Shown here one piece after another: positions 36,646-47,319 of a DNA stretch of 64,000 bases. The stretch is from Strigamia acuminata (lineage: Eukaryota > Arthropoda > Chilopoda > Geophilomorpha > Linotaeniidae). The notes beneath the pieces were generated by a model. It worked only from the letters and a program-made list of their open reading frames with translations. It ran no database searches and was not told the DNA's origin. Both the position numbers and the translations under genes were made by a program. Location: the NCBI GenBank assembly GCA_949358305.1, contig OX442315.1, positions 17,944,427 to 18,008,426 on the forward strand, in the 5' to 3' direction. Positions within the stretch are counted from its first letter, which is position 1; each line of letters starts with the position of its first letter.

Positions 36646-39144
36646 TGTTAATGTTCTAATGCTTATAATTGTTTTTATGTGATAATGATTTCTTCTCAAG
36701 CATTATTGAAATTTTGATTTTGTTTTTGTGACGATGGTTTTTTTCAAGCATTATAGTAAGTTTATTTTTATAATTATTATATTGTCCTAGTTTGTTGTTT
36801 AAAGAACATAAATAACTCGATTGCCATTATTTACAATATCAGTCAAAAAGAATCATTTTTAATTAATAAGCAAACAAAGACTATCAGCTGATATGTTAAA
36901 TATATCTGGTTGCGAGTATAAATAAATTTTCCACAAAATTGTAAATAATTTTATGATTTATTACGTTTGTTCATATGTTGACAGTTCGCAAATAATATAG
37001 CATTTCAGTTTGTAAAAATACCTACGCAGCATAAATCACAATTAAAATAAATGAAACATACTTAATTAAAACTTTAAATAAAATATCCGTTTTTAAAGTT
37101 AATACAGAATAATCGTTTAGATTAAGCTTCATTAAAATTAAAGAAACAATTTTTATCTTCTTTCAACAAATCGATATAAATTCCGTTTTCCAAAGAAATT
37201 CTATACCGCCTTTTAGTCTTACCAGTCTCCCATCCCCTTTTCTGAATTGCCAATCCGCCACGGTCTCCACATCACTTCACTAGAGGCCGCGCTCGCTGTC
37301 ATGGCGCCCGCAACTTCCGTGCCTGATCATATGCGCTGGTGAGCTTCACTTTTTACGGGTTGTTCCTCGCCAGTTTCCTCTCTGAAACCAACGATTGACA
37401 GCTGATCACTCACAGACTTTCCATTCTGGATCTTCTGAATCGTGCGGACTAAAAGTGAGGTAAGAAAATCGCTTTTAAAAACCCATCGCACGTTGACGAC
37501 GCTGCTTGAGTTGCTGACCAAACTAGATACCCAACCGACCAAACGGTACCGTTCAGCTGCAATTTGTCAATCACAAATTCGTTGCCTGGTGAAATTTTAG
37601 CCGTTCGTCTGCCCCCAATGAATTTCCAATTCACAATTATTCCAAATATGGCTAAGAGCAGCGTCAAACGAAACGTGTATTGCGTAACTGTCAACAACAC
37701 CAACAATTTGACCCAAAAATTATCTCCTAAAATGTTGCTGGTTTATCTGTGGTTTTGGTTCAGTCTGGTGTGATTAAAGGTCAATGCGAATTAGCAAATA
37801 TTATATTAGATTTTTTTCTGGTTAGGTTTTAAGTTTAAACTTAAAAAGGGATTTTTTTTAATGAGTAAAATGTAGGTTGGAATGTTTTTTTTTAATTTTT
37901 AGTTTTGAATATTTTTTTTCCTCCTTCCTTTAATTTTTGTCTTTTCCCAGAGATGGAAAAATGTGCATAGTTTGTAAGGTTGCATGATAAATCAAAGTTT
38001 TAAAGCTGATATTTTCGTGCATTATGCTATTAGTAATTGAAATTAAACATTTTTTGGTCGATTTCCTTTATTATTATTTTTTAATGTGTAGGAAAGGGAA
38101 ACAATATAATCATTTTTTAGAAATACCAGTAACCAATCAGATTGAGAGAAAAAAATTGAAAAATGTGAAATATTACTATTTAAATATTTCAAATCACAAA
38201 CATTTTTGCATAATTTAACCCATATAAAAGTCAATAACTTTGCATATATCACATAAAACTTGACGTATAAAGGCAAATTTAAACTTGGCAAAATAATTCT
38301 CTGGTTTCGTCGTTGAAAAGTCACAAAATTTACTAATCGACATTTTATTTTAATTCTTATCTATTTGTTTACAAGCAATAAAATCTGTTTTTTCTCAGAC
38401 GAAAATAACTATTTTTATTTTGTATGATTTGAAGAAGAAAACGTTTATCCATGGCGTCTTTTATAATGTATACGAATGCAAAATTGTCATCATAGCCCAA
38501 AAACATTAATGAGTAATGGATTCCACAATTTTTTTCGAGTGGTTGAATTATAATTATGGATAAAATTGTTCACATTCGTCGTTCCTCATAACAAGTGCTA
38601 GCCGAGGCGTAGACGATTCGTCTGGGGAACCAAGGAAGAGGCAAAGCGAGAAAGGGATGTTAAAGAGTTGGATTTTTTTTTTCTTTGTTAAATACATGGA
38701 CTTTGCTTTTGTAAACACAGAAATTGAGTAGGGAAATGAATTTTTTTTCATTTTTGACTCTACATACTTGATGTTCATTGCAATATAGCATCGAGTTATG
38801 GATGGTCTTTTGTATCTGAGAGCAGAGGAAACCATTCTGGCATTTTTCCAGTTGTATAAAAATTCTAGACGCTTCTTTCACTTGAATGGAAGTGGCAGAG
38901 CCCGATGCGTGGAAATTGAAGAAATCATAGCTTATCCAAGTGCTCACATATTTTCTGAATTATCCGTTTTGATTTTCATTTTGTGGTTTCAACCTCGCAC
39001 ATTTTTATTTTCTTCTGGCACTTACTTTGCCAACTAATAAAGATGGGGGGAAAATTGAATACAATTATACAACATTGCAGGAATTTTTTGGTTTTTGTGG
39101 AAAATCAGCTTCAAATGATTATGGAAATTAGTGAAAAATGTATA
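36646..39144. other. gene-poor tract; contains a GC-rich island at 37,200-37,770
   Basis: AT-rich except for an island at 37,200-37,770. On the minus strand the island has a good start (GGCGCCATGACAGCG) at about 37,301 and a frame MTASAASSEVMWRPWRIGNS running to a GTAAGA donor near 37,225, a possible first exon of a leftward gene. The opposite-strand innexin-like frame is listed separately. I could not join either to further exons. Confidence 0.3.
37534..37773 (+). pseudogene. possible innexin-like gene fragment
   Basis: An open frame ends AKSSVKRNVYCVTVNNTNN, LTQKLSPKMLLVY, LWFWFSLV. Cys-Val-x-x-x-Asn followed, after a Lys-rich spacer, by LWFWF recalls the segment before TM4 of innexins (gap-junction proteins), and LPPMNFQFTI upstream recalls their FP-x-V-x-x-C-x-F stretch. 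No other innexin exons were found nearby, and the complementary strand is also open. It may be a fragment, one exon of a split gene, or chance. Confidence 0.25.
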
Positions 39145-39303
39145 CAGTCAGAACTCTTTATAACGAATCGCAAGGGACCCAAAAAATCGATTCGTTATAG
39201 CGAGAATTTGTTATATTGGCCAGTCAACCAAACAAGCCATTTTTAGGTATTCGTTATATAAATAATTCGTTATATCGCGATTCGTTATAAAGACTTTTGA
39301 CTG
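39145..39303. mobile_element. pogo/mariner-like MITE, copy 1 (TTCGTTATAACGA family)
   Basis: The left end CAGTCAGAACTCTTTATAAC is mirrored by TTATAAAGACTTTTGACTG at the right, with TA on each side (39,143-39,144; 39,304-39,305). It shares GAATCGCAAGGGACC and the AAAAATCGATTCGTTATA block with the copies at 52,533 and 46,849. It has no coding capacity. Short frames here (LFITNRKGPKKSIRYSENLL) are repeat translation, not a gene. Confidence 0.88.
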
Positions 39304-40627
39304 TATAATCCATGTACGGTGTGCAAATACATTTTTAAATAATTTTTTTTAATTTTTAATTTGATTATTTTTATTTTCTTGTTTATATTGACTGACTAAC
39401 AACGTCGTTGGTAGTTAATGCACATTTAATCTAGACATTTATATGAGAAATGCTATTTCCTTTTTATACAGTTGAGAGAAAATTAATTTCAGTTGAGTTG
39501 GAATTGCACTTAGTTCTGAGGCGTGTTATATTTGTGTTATTCAAATTCAGGTAGTGTTGCAAATTCAGTGTGTAGATTTCAATTTTGCGTTAGTGCTGAC
39601 TATGTTTCTCGTTTCCTGTCTTTTTTTTGTTAACTCATCATGAAGTAAATCCATTTCAGCACAGTCGAGCGAAATTGGACAGTGCTGGAATTAATTTCAA
39701 AGTTGCTGCTAAAGAAATACGGGCAGTTAAAGTATTAAAATCACTCAACAGATGGAGGAGAGAAAAAAAATTAAATAAATTCTTAAACCTGTATTAAATT
39801 TCATCCTCTAAAATTATATATGAATAATTTTCTTTTTATTTTAATCATGAAAATCTTTATTATTTTTTTTTGCTCATAAATCATGCGATGCACACCCCTT
39901 ATTTCAAGGTGACCTTCAGGTAAGGTTCACTTAGATTGATTTACAAATTAGTTTTAATGAGCTGTGTCGTAGATTGCTTCGAATTCAGGAAAGAAAGTGT
40001 TGCACTTGAATATTTTTAGAGGTTCTACATTTAGAGTACTTGTAGGTTTCGTGGTGAGAATAATTTGGACATTCATGTGTCTGTATTGATAAAAAAAACG
40101 TTATTTTTTAGTGTAATTTACATCTTCACGAGTGCAGCGAATCGTCTTCGCTCTGAAGAGGGCGAGGTGAAAGTGAACAATGAGTGAACTATGAACGTCT
40201 TTTTCACCTGGAAAAAAGGGTGGCTGATTTAAGTGCTCAATGCACGTGAAAAAGGTTTTCTTTTTTCTTTTTTTGTATTTCTTTTTTTTTTTTTTTTTTA
40301 ATATGTAAATTTTTAAAGTGAAAACAAGTGCAGGAACTGAGTTTTTGATTTGTTCAATATATTTACATGATTATTACCTTAATAAGTTAAGGGAGTGGAA
40401 TTCGATGTATCGCTATTGGGGATCAGGAGTTAATTAGATTCAGACGATAATTAGAAGACATCTGAATGTTGTTTTCTGCGTGTTTCTGGTTTTAGTCTTC
40501 TGTTTGGTGTGCCTTCTGGTAAAATTGTAAAGGTTTTGTTTCTAGTTGGAGGCCTTATCCCTGAAAATAGGACGGTGAAAATGATTATTATCGAATTCTG
40601 CAAGTCCAAAAACATGTGTTTTGTCAG
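39304..40627. other. AT-rich spacer
   Basis: T-rich and A-rich runs, including a poly-T stretch near 40,280-40,300. I see no gene and no element with clear ends. Confidence 0.3.
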
Positions 40628-41238
40628 TAGGCATATTTATATGTTTAACTTAATGCAGTTAAACATGTTTTGTTGTTCAAATGTCGTGCGCATGCCCACT
40701 GCGACTGGAAACGGTCTAAATCAGACACCATTTTTGAAGTTGGATCGAGATAAGCAGTTTAAAAATCAGTTTATTTAAATATCTTTATCCTTATTCTAAT
40801 CCTAACTGTATAAAAAAGTGTGTATGTACGTGATCAACTGAATATTTGATTGGTTAGCGTTAGTCACGCGCTGCCTAGCAATCGATTAGCCAATCACTTT
40901 ACATGACGTCAGAAACAGTAATGGTGTCCATAGTTAAGAAATCTCAAGGGATCTGTTGATTTGAGAATCGGACAAAAACTAGAGAATGAAACGTTTGATC
41001 GTCAAGTGGACTATGGCAATAGAAAGGTAATGAAAAAATACATAAGGAAAGTTAGTTTCCAGAATTTTACATCTGTTATAAAATTAATTATCGCACTCGA
41101 TTTGAATTCTCATAGGATTAAACGTTTCCGAAGGTGAAACAAGGAGTGCAAAGGCTTACTGGATGTTTGCGTTGCGAAGCAACGGACATCCACTTAGTGT
41201 TGTTGATAATGCTGTTTAGTCTTTTACTTTACGAATGT
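40628..41238. mobile_element. probable MITE with diverged AGGCATATTTATA / TACGAATGTGCCT ends
   Basis: The left TAGGCATATTTATATG and the right TTTACGAATGTGCCTG are imperfect inverted copies, similar to the 33,523 termini. The segment at 40,650-40,765 (GTTAAACATGTTTTGTTGTT, GTCGTGCGCATGCCCACTGC) is the inverse of part of the 22,609 element. A perfect hairpin (GGATGT...GTTGC-GAA-GCAAC...ACATCC) lies at 41,161-41,191. Boundaries are approximate. Confidence 0.5.
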
Positions 41239-42661
41239 GCCTGCTGTGTTAAAAAAATGTGCAGATTTTTTATTGTGGAAATGTAAAAGGAATAGCTTGT
41301 TAACTAAATGGTGTTGCATGAAATCATAAATTGCTAGTTGAGTGGCATGACCCAATTTGAAAAATTACGATTTGCCTAACTTTTCATTCTTGAAATTATG
41401 TAAATGTAGCACGGACTTGAACTATAATTGGATTTAGATGGGAAGATTTTCCTTCACAAACACCCACAAAGAATTCCAAAAAGAAAAAAAAAGAGTGAAT
41501 CTACCTTTTGTGTGCTAGGCAGATTGATTGGTTAGAGCAAGGAAAGGCGTGTATAAAAAGGGGGAAAAAAGTTGAAAAATATTCCCCTTATTGGATTGCT
41601 AAGTGTACCTGGTGCCCATAAGAATATTGCTCTTGCTTCAATTGGATGACTGGTGCAGCAGACACTTTAATTAAAACTTGTTTGCCAACGTTAAATAGGT
41701 TGGCTGGAATAAAAGCCAAAGCACAAGTTGGCAGGCCTAATGAGAAAGAAAAAGGGGGGAAGCAACTTAAGAATGATGGTTTTGGATTTGCTTATATTAT
41801 ATGTAAACATTTCATTTGTTCCTTTTCTTAGTCACCTTCACATCATTGTTATTTTCTTTTTCTAGAGGTTTGTTAATGATTAATTTGTTAATACTTAGAG
41901 TATGTATGATTGCACAGCAGTTTTCTGTAGACTGAATAATTAATGGCAATAAACCAAGACTTAAATTTTTAAATTACAATGAGACTAATTGATTTAAAAT
42001 TTATTATTTTTAATTGAGAGTGAGGTGATATTATCTGAGCATTCCTGCACAGATTTCTATTGTTCTGTTTCCTATAAATTTACAAGTTGTATAATTAATA
42101 ATTAAATATAAGAAGCTTTTCTAATCAAGATAATTAACTTAAATTGTAATAGAGCACATTTTCTTGGCTCAGATTAATATCAGTAGAGAAGCCTCTCTTG
42201 TTCCTTTTGTGTTATGGCTGAATTTTAGAATATGCATTCAATGAATAGATATTTTTTGGTCTTTATGGAAAGTAGAATGCAAGTTAGATTGAATGGACAA
42301 AAAAAACTTCCCTTCAGTTTAGCTGTTTTAATTTTATCTACCAGGTGGCATAAAAATCCATTGAGATTCAATGACATCAATCTTGAACCGGTCTTTCGTC
42401 TTGCCCTAACAACAGTATTAAAAGATAGACCGGGCAAATAATGATAGATAAACTTAAAACAGCTAAACTGATGGGAAGTTTTTTAGTCCACGACTCTACC
42501 TAGTGCCTGTAGAAGGAAGGTACCAAGATACTTTTCAAATAGGGACCAGTTGAGTTAGTTTTCTTTTAGAAGGAAACGTGGCGCTTTGAGCATGCATCCC
42601 TTAATCACAAGCTAGTAAAGGGCCAGCAGGGGTGAAAGGGCCTGTGCCTCTGGCTTCCCAC
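41239..42661. other. AT-rich spacer
   Basis: No supported gene. Short frames such as 42,232-42,441 have no family or splice support. The right edge (42,654-42,661) is the target duplication of the following hAT-like element. Confidence 0.3.
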
Positions 42662-43174
42662 TAGGCTTGTGCGATTAATTTTTGTCGCGAATGCGATTGC
42701 GATATTGGATTGTTGCGACTTTTTTGCGATATATTGCATTCGCGATATATCGCGATATAATCGCAATAATCGCAATAATCGCAATAATTCGCAATAATTC
42801 GCAATAATCGCAATAATTCGCAATAATTCGCAATAATCGCAATATCAAGATATCGCAATATCGCAAGATAACGCAATTTATCGCAATTGATTGAATTTAT
42901 TTGCTAAAAAAAGTTTATTTAAAACCAAATTGAAATAACAAATGTGAAAAGAAAAGAAAATTTAGCATTGTTGGTCCACCCACACTCCATCTATATGCGA
43001 TTTTTGTTAAATTACAATAATCGCAATAATCGCAATAATTCGCAATAATTCGCAATAATTCGCAATAATTCGCATGTGCGATATATCGCAAACAACAGCT
43101 AGTGAATTAAATAGCTGCGATATTCAATCAAAAAAAAATCGCATTGCGATTAATTGCAAATTCGCACATGCCTA
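42662..43174. mobile_element. hAT-like MITE with 8-bp target duplication CTTCCCAC and an internal TCGCAATAA satellite
   Basis: The 13-bp termini TAGGCTTGTGCGA and TTCGCACATGCCTA are inverted copies. The flanks carry an exact 8-bp duplication CTTCCCAC (42,654-42,661 and 43,175-43,182), as expected of hAT transposition. The interior has two blocks of tandem AATAATCGC / AATAATTCGC units (about 42,760-42,845 and 43,016-43,075) separated by 170 bp, plus GCGATATATCGC palindromes. There is no transposase frame. The repeat-derived frames (RLLRIIANYCDYC-like) are artefacts. Confidence 0.9.
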
Positions 43175-44017
43175 CTTCCCACTATTAGTGGCTTAGTATT
43201 CTGCAAACAGAGAAAGATAAGAATTGAAAATAAAAGAGAACAAAGTGTACTGAGAGTCAATAAAGTATACTGTCCTTGGAAAGTGTAAAATCAGCTGTTT
43301 TTTGGTGTACAAAACAAATGTGAGAGTTTACCTGTAGTAAAATATACAAATGGTCCAGGCTCAATGCTGTTAGTTCGCTCAATAAAAACACGAGGTGCAT
43401 TCAAATTGGTTTAGCAAATACTTTTAAGTTTGCGTAAATGAATAGAAATAAGTGAAATTAGTGAAATAAATGATTATTGAATGAACCTAAATGGAACATT
43501 ATTATTACTAACGCTCATGTTTGCTGTGCAGCTGGGTCCGAAAAATAAATAAACGCCCAGGCCATAATTTGAGGCTTTACAGTACTTTAGGGAAAATAAG
43601 TGACGCCACCCTTTGCTTGCAATTAAGCAAAATAAATGGACCCAACTTGACACATTTAATTTAATTTAATTTAATTTAATTTAAATGCATCTAGTGTTAC
43701 ATGAAATCAGTGCTAAGCGAGAGAATGTAAATGTTTTGTGAAAAGAGCGTCATTGCTTTGTAATGAGGGCATACCGGCCTGCTGCATACAAAGCTAAATG
43801 AACTAGCTGATTACATTGCTAGTTGAGCAATGACTTGACTAATGTCTTAAGACATATGTTAGTAAGCTTTAATCCGCACACTTCCAATCTGGGATTTGAG
43901 CTTCGGGTTATTTTTGAACGGGATTTCATTCTGCGAGACTTTTCTTACCTTTTGGATATTTTTTTAAGAAGATGTTGTTTGAAGATCGAGTAAATCAACA
44001 CATAGGACTGTCGGCTT
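43175..44017. other. AT-rich spacer with small repeats
   Basis: A (TTTAA)n run lies at 43,660-43,685. A roughly 95-bp segment with AGGTGCATTCA at 43,395 and TGAATGAACCT at 43,488 looks like a very short element of the GGTGCATTCA family. No gene. Confidence 0.4.
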
Positions 44018-44170
44018 TAGTTTTTTATTTTATTTTTTTTTCAGGGAGAGACTGAACGTTTGATTTTTCTCCCACTCTTAAAAATCCCATTGCTTTCATC
44101 TACGATTGAACCCACGACCTTTAGGCCGAAAGGCAAGCACACAGACCACTCAGCTACCAAAGGAGGCAAA
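44018..44170 (-). mobile_element. tRNA-derived SINE
   Basis: Read on the minus strand, a tRNA-like head has an A box (TAGCTGAGTGG) and, about 35 bp later, a B box (GGTTCAATC), the internal RNA polymerase III promoter. It ends in an A-rich tail (GAAAAAAAAATAAAATAAAA). The acceptor and T stems do not pair well, so this is a retroposed tRNA relic and not a working tRNA gene. Exact ends and target duplication are unclear. Confidence 0.65.
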
Positions 44171-45044
44171 AATTGTGACTCGTAGCAAACCGACGGGTTA
44201 TTGGTGACCCGCAAAGTAATTTCTTCCAACTCTTGTTCGATTTTGTTATTATCTTAGAAGCGTTAAAGTTTTATTCTTTTCTGTATAATGAATTTTAAAG
44301 AGCAAACACAGCGGTTTCTTTACTTTAGGTGAATTCAATTTCATTTGCCTTATAGAAATTTACTCAGTAGCTGAAATGGAGACAATTAAGAAATTCAGCA
44401 TGAAAAGCTTTTGTTTTTTATAACGGCTTTCTGTAAGATAGTGGAAGTGAATGAATTGTTTGAGTAATTACCTTGTTTGCTTGCCTCGATCCAAATAGTG
44501 ATGGATTCAATTGAAGGAAGGTTTGACAAATTTGCAGCACTAAAATGTGACTTAATAGGTAAAGAAGTAAATTGCATCATTGATTGCAGCGTATTCCCCT
44601 GCCAATAGAGATTTAAAGAGAATAAGTGATGTCTGCTTTTGGTTTAGAATGCAGCCAACTTAAACCTCTTAGAGATCACTTATCGATTTGACTGACCAAG
44701 CATCGAGGGAGCCAATATTCATTCATACTGCATATGGATTTGCTGATTTGCTGTATGGAATTTGCAAATTTGCAACGGATTTGCATAAAAATTTAGTTGC
44801 AGTTGTATTGTGTGGTGACACTTACAAGAAGACCGCAGGAGTGTGTAAGCCACAATTGTTTAAATTTTTTAAAAATATAGTATTGTTATTATCTAAACAG
44901 TCAATACTTTGTTTATTTAAATGCACCTCTCTCTCACATTGTTACAGACAGTTACAACACACAGAATTCTTTACTGTATGTTGTAACACTACTTTTTTAT
45001 TTTTTGAGTAAAAAGGCCAATTTTATCATTATACGTGGTGACTA
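44171..45044. other. AT-rich spacer
   Basis: GATTTGC-rich stretches near 44,725-44,790 (GGATTTGCTGATTTGCTG) recur in short form near 45,690-45,740. No gene is supported. Confidence 0.3.
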
Positions 45045-45547
45045 CCGTCTTCCCCCGAATATAACACCATGGTGTTGTATTCGAGTTTTGCTCAAAATGG
45101 CAAGTTTGTAAACATTGAGCAAAAATTCGAATATAACACCACTTCAGCTATAACACCATGGTGTTATATTCGAATACATCCCCATGGTGTTATATTCGAG
45201 TTTTTAATTGTTTTCGAATACAATACCATGGTGTTGTATTCAAATTTTTGGAAAAATATGAAAGACGTTCAGTGTACGCTTCCAAAACACTACCAAAACG
45301 TGCACTGGATTTTACATACCGGTATTAAGCATACACATTTAACAGATTTTAGTTTATTTTTATTGTTGTTTTTGTTCCTTCAAATAAAACACAAAAAAAC
45401 TGTTTGTTTTTTCAATCACAGTAATAAATACTCCATACAAATTAAGAATTTTCCATTTTTTACAAATTTACATGTTATTTGACGAATACAACAACACGGT
45501 GTTGTATTCGAATACAACACCATGGTGTTATATTCGGGGGAAGACGG
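45045..45547. mobile_element. TA-flanked element built from CACCATGGTG palindromes
   Basis: The ends CCGTCTTCCCCCGAATATAA and the inverse TTATATTCGGGGGAAGACGG are perfect over at least 20 bp and continue through AACACCATGGTGTT. TA lies on both sides (45,043-45,044; 45,548-45,549). Inside, AACACCATGGTGTT or close variants recur at about 45,064, 45,152, 45,180, 45,224, 45,490 and 45,513, each flanked by TATTCGA or GAATA. The frame at 45,069-45,482 translates these repeats and is unlikely to be a gene. Likely a non-autonomous DNA transposon. Confidence 0.85.
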
Positions 45548-45868
45548 TAGGCTGTTGGACATGTGACATGTGACATCGTAACTATTCATAATTCATAATT
45601 CACTATTCACTATTCATCCCCGTAGGTAGGATGCCCATCTGGGGATTCGGCCGTGCTAGCTGCGATCTGTGGGGCAACTTTTTTTTCTTGCATTTGCAAT
45701 TGATTTGCAGTTGATTTGCTGATTTGCAGATCACGAAGATTGTACGCCGTAGGATGATTTGCTCAAATGTCAGTTCTCTTGCTGTGCATACTGATCAAGT
45801 CAATAGCTTTTATCACTTTTATTTTATGCAAAAAATGAAGATGAATGCATAAGATGCTTCATGTTTAC

Positions 45869-45970
45869 CTGGCGCCTAAATTTCTTGGCTCATACTCACC
45901 AAGTGCATAAGCCTGGCTCCTGAGAAATAGGAGCTGGCGCCTGAATTATTTTTAGTTTTGTTGACCCCTG
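45869..45970. mobile_element. 102-bp hAT-like MITE with target duplication ATGTTTAC
   Basis: Exact 8-bp repeats ATGTTTAC flank the element (45,861-45,868; 45,971-45,978). The ends CTGGCGCC and GACCCCTG are imperfect inverses. CAGGGGTCAA, read on the minus strand, is a common hAT terminus. An inner GGCTCCTGAGAAATAGGAGC hairpin is present. Confidence 0.7.
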
Positions 45971-45978
45971 ATGTTTAC

Positions 45979-46701
45979 CTCACCTAATACGAAACCAAAA
46001 CTATAAATAAATTAAGGCAAAACACTTAATGAAACTTAATAAATTTCATCAGAAAATGCGGCATTTTTTGAGGGTAACTCTCTTGTGACTTGTAGGGGCA
46101 AGCAAGTAATGAAGGTCTTGCCGACTGCTTTCATGGTTGATATAGATTTGCATTTCTTCTATGTGCAGAATTCCAAGATTTATTCTGGGCTAAGTGCTTA
46201 GTTCGACTGAAGCAAAGCATCCAAGATAAACAATACTTTGATGCATGTCATGAAGAATAGATAAACTCATGTATTCTTGATGTTAAAAAGTCGCTTTGCT
46301 AGTTAATAATAAATGTAAAGCATAGAAGTTAGACTTTTTCTTCATTGCAGTTATTTGTTGTCAATAATGTTTTGTTCAGATTGTTGCTGGAGTAATGGCA
46401 AAGGGTATTTGTGTTGTGTACTTGAATTCTTTTTGACTGACTTTCTTGGCTGTCAGTTTCAGCTACGTTGTTTCGTAGATGTTTAGAAAGCTGAACTGCT
46501 TTTGGGGGGGGGGGGGGGTAAGTGAAAAATCTCTTCATAGTTGGCGTTTTGGTTCCTGATCTAGAACACCCACTCAGCAAAATGGGTATCTGGGTTTAAT
46601 TTTGGGTTTGTGGCTTAATGATGTGGCAAGTTGTTTTTGTTGTACAGTCGTACTGGATGTCCACTTTAATGACTGTATGCTGGCAATTGAAATTGTGAGT
46701 A
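45979..46701. other. spacer with poly-G tract
   Basis: AT-rich DNA with an unusual run of 15 or so G (about 46,504-46,518). No gene. Confidence 0.4.
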
Positions 46702-46752
46702 ATTTTATATTTTGCCACTTGGTGAAACACTAGACATCAACAGGTGATAATA

Positions 46753-47238
46753 CAGTAAGTTTCCTACATATGAACGAGTTTCGTTCCAATAAGGTATTCA
46801 CAAGCTGAATTGTTCGTAAGTCGAGCAAATGTTTACAAGGCTGAAATATTGTAGCGTTTATCTTCATAATAACGAATTGCGCATATAATAACAAATTTTT
46901 TGTTATAATGAATACTTAAAAATGGCTTGGTTGGTTGGTTGGCCATAAAACACAGTGTTAAGAATTTTTGATATAACAAACTTTAATTATAACGAAGCGA
47001 TTTTTTAGGTCCTTTGCGATTCGTTATAACGAGGCTCAACAGTAATTCTAATTGAAAAAAAAAATTAATCTTAATTTTTAATTTTTTTACTAGAAATTAA
47101 TAAAGGTGCATATTAAACAGAATTTTTAATCGTACTTTCCAAAATACAACAGCTGCACACAGTGCTAGTCTTGCGATATTTGAAGTTTTTATCTCTGAAA
47201 GTTCGTAACTAGAATGTTTGTATGTAGGAGACTTACTG
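46753..47238. mobile_element. pogo-like MITE with CAGTAAGTTTCCTACATA termini
   Basis: CAGTAAGTTTCCTACATATG on the left is mirrored by TATGTAGGAGACTTACTG on the right. The next bases (GAACGAG / TTCGTAAC) also form part of the inverted arms. It is inserted between the arms of the outer element and itself holds a TTCGTTATAACGA-family copy. Confidence 0.78.
46849..47044. mobile_element. pogo/mariner-like MITE, copy 2 (TTCGTTATAACGA family), innermost
   Basis: The right end (CCTTTGCGATTCGTTATAAC, then GAGGCTCAACAGTA) matches the family end. The left end (AATAACGAATTGCGC) is diverged. The interior GGTTGGTTGGCCATAAAACA matches the 52,533 copy. It sits inside the CAGTAAGT element. Confidence 0.75.
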
Positions 47239-47319
47239 TCTAGCCTATATTATCATCAATATAGGCTATATTATCACCTGTTGATACCTAGTGTTTTACC
47301 TAGTGGCAAAATATAAAAT

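Larger units (their letters stand above)
46702..47319. mobile_element. outer inverted-repeat element of a three-layer nest
   Basis: The left arm 46,702-46,752 (TTTTATATTTTGCCACTTGG ... CAACAGGTGATAATA) is mirrored by 47,267-47,319 (TATTATCACCTGTTGAT ... TAGTGGCAAAATATAAAA), about 52 bp with a few mismatches. Between the arms lies the CAGTAAGT element and, on the right, a small palindrome (TAGCCTATATTATCATCAAT, then ATAGGCTA). Confidence 0.75.

Noticed and set aside
39500-39530. AATTGCACTTAGTTCTGAGG resembling a miR-92 seed
   Set aside because: Only the seed region matches and no complementary arm was found within hairpin distance.
42605-42876. Several minus-strand frames with LLRLLR and IANYC repeats
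   Set aside because: They are translations of the TCGCAATAA satellite inside the hAT-like element.
45069-45482. A 137-residue plus-strand frame
   Set aside because: It lies inside the palindrome-rich element and its sequence is explained by translation of the CACCATGGTG repeats.
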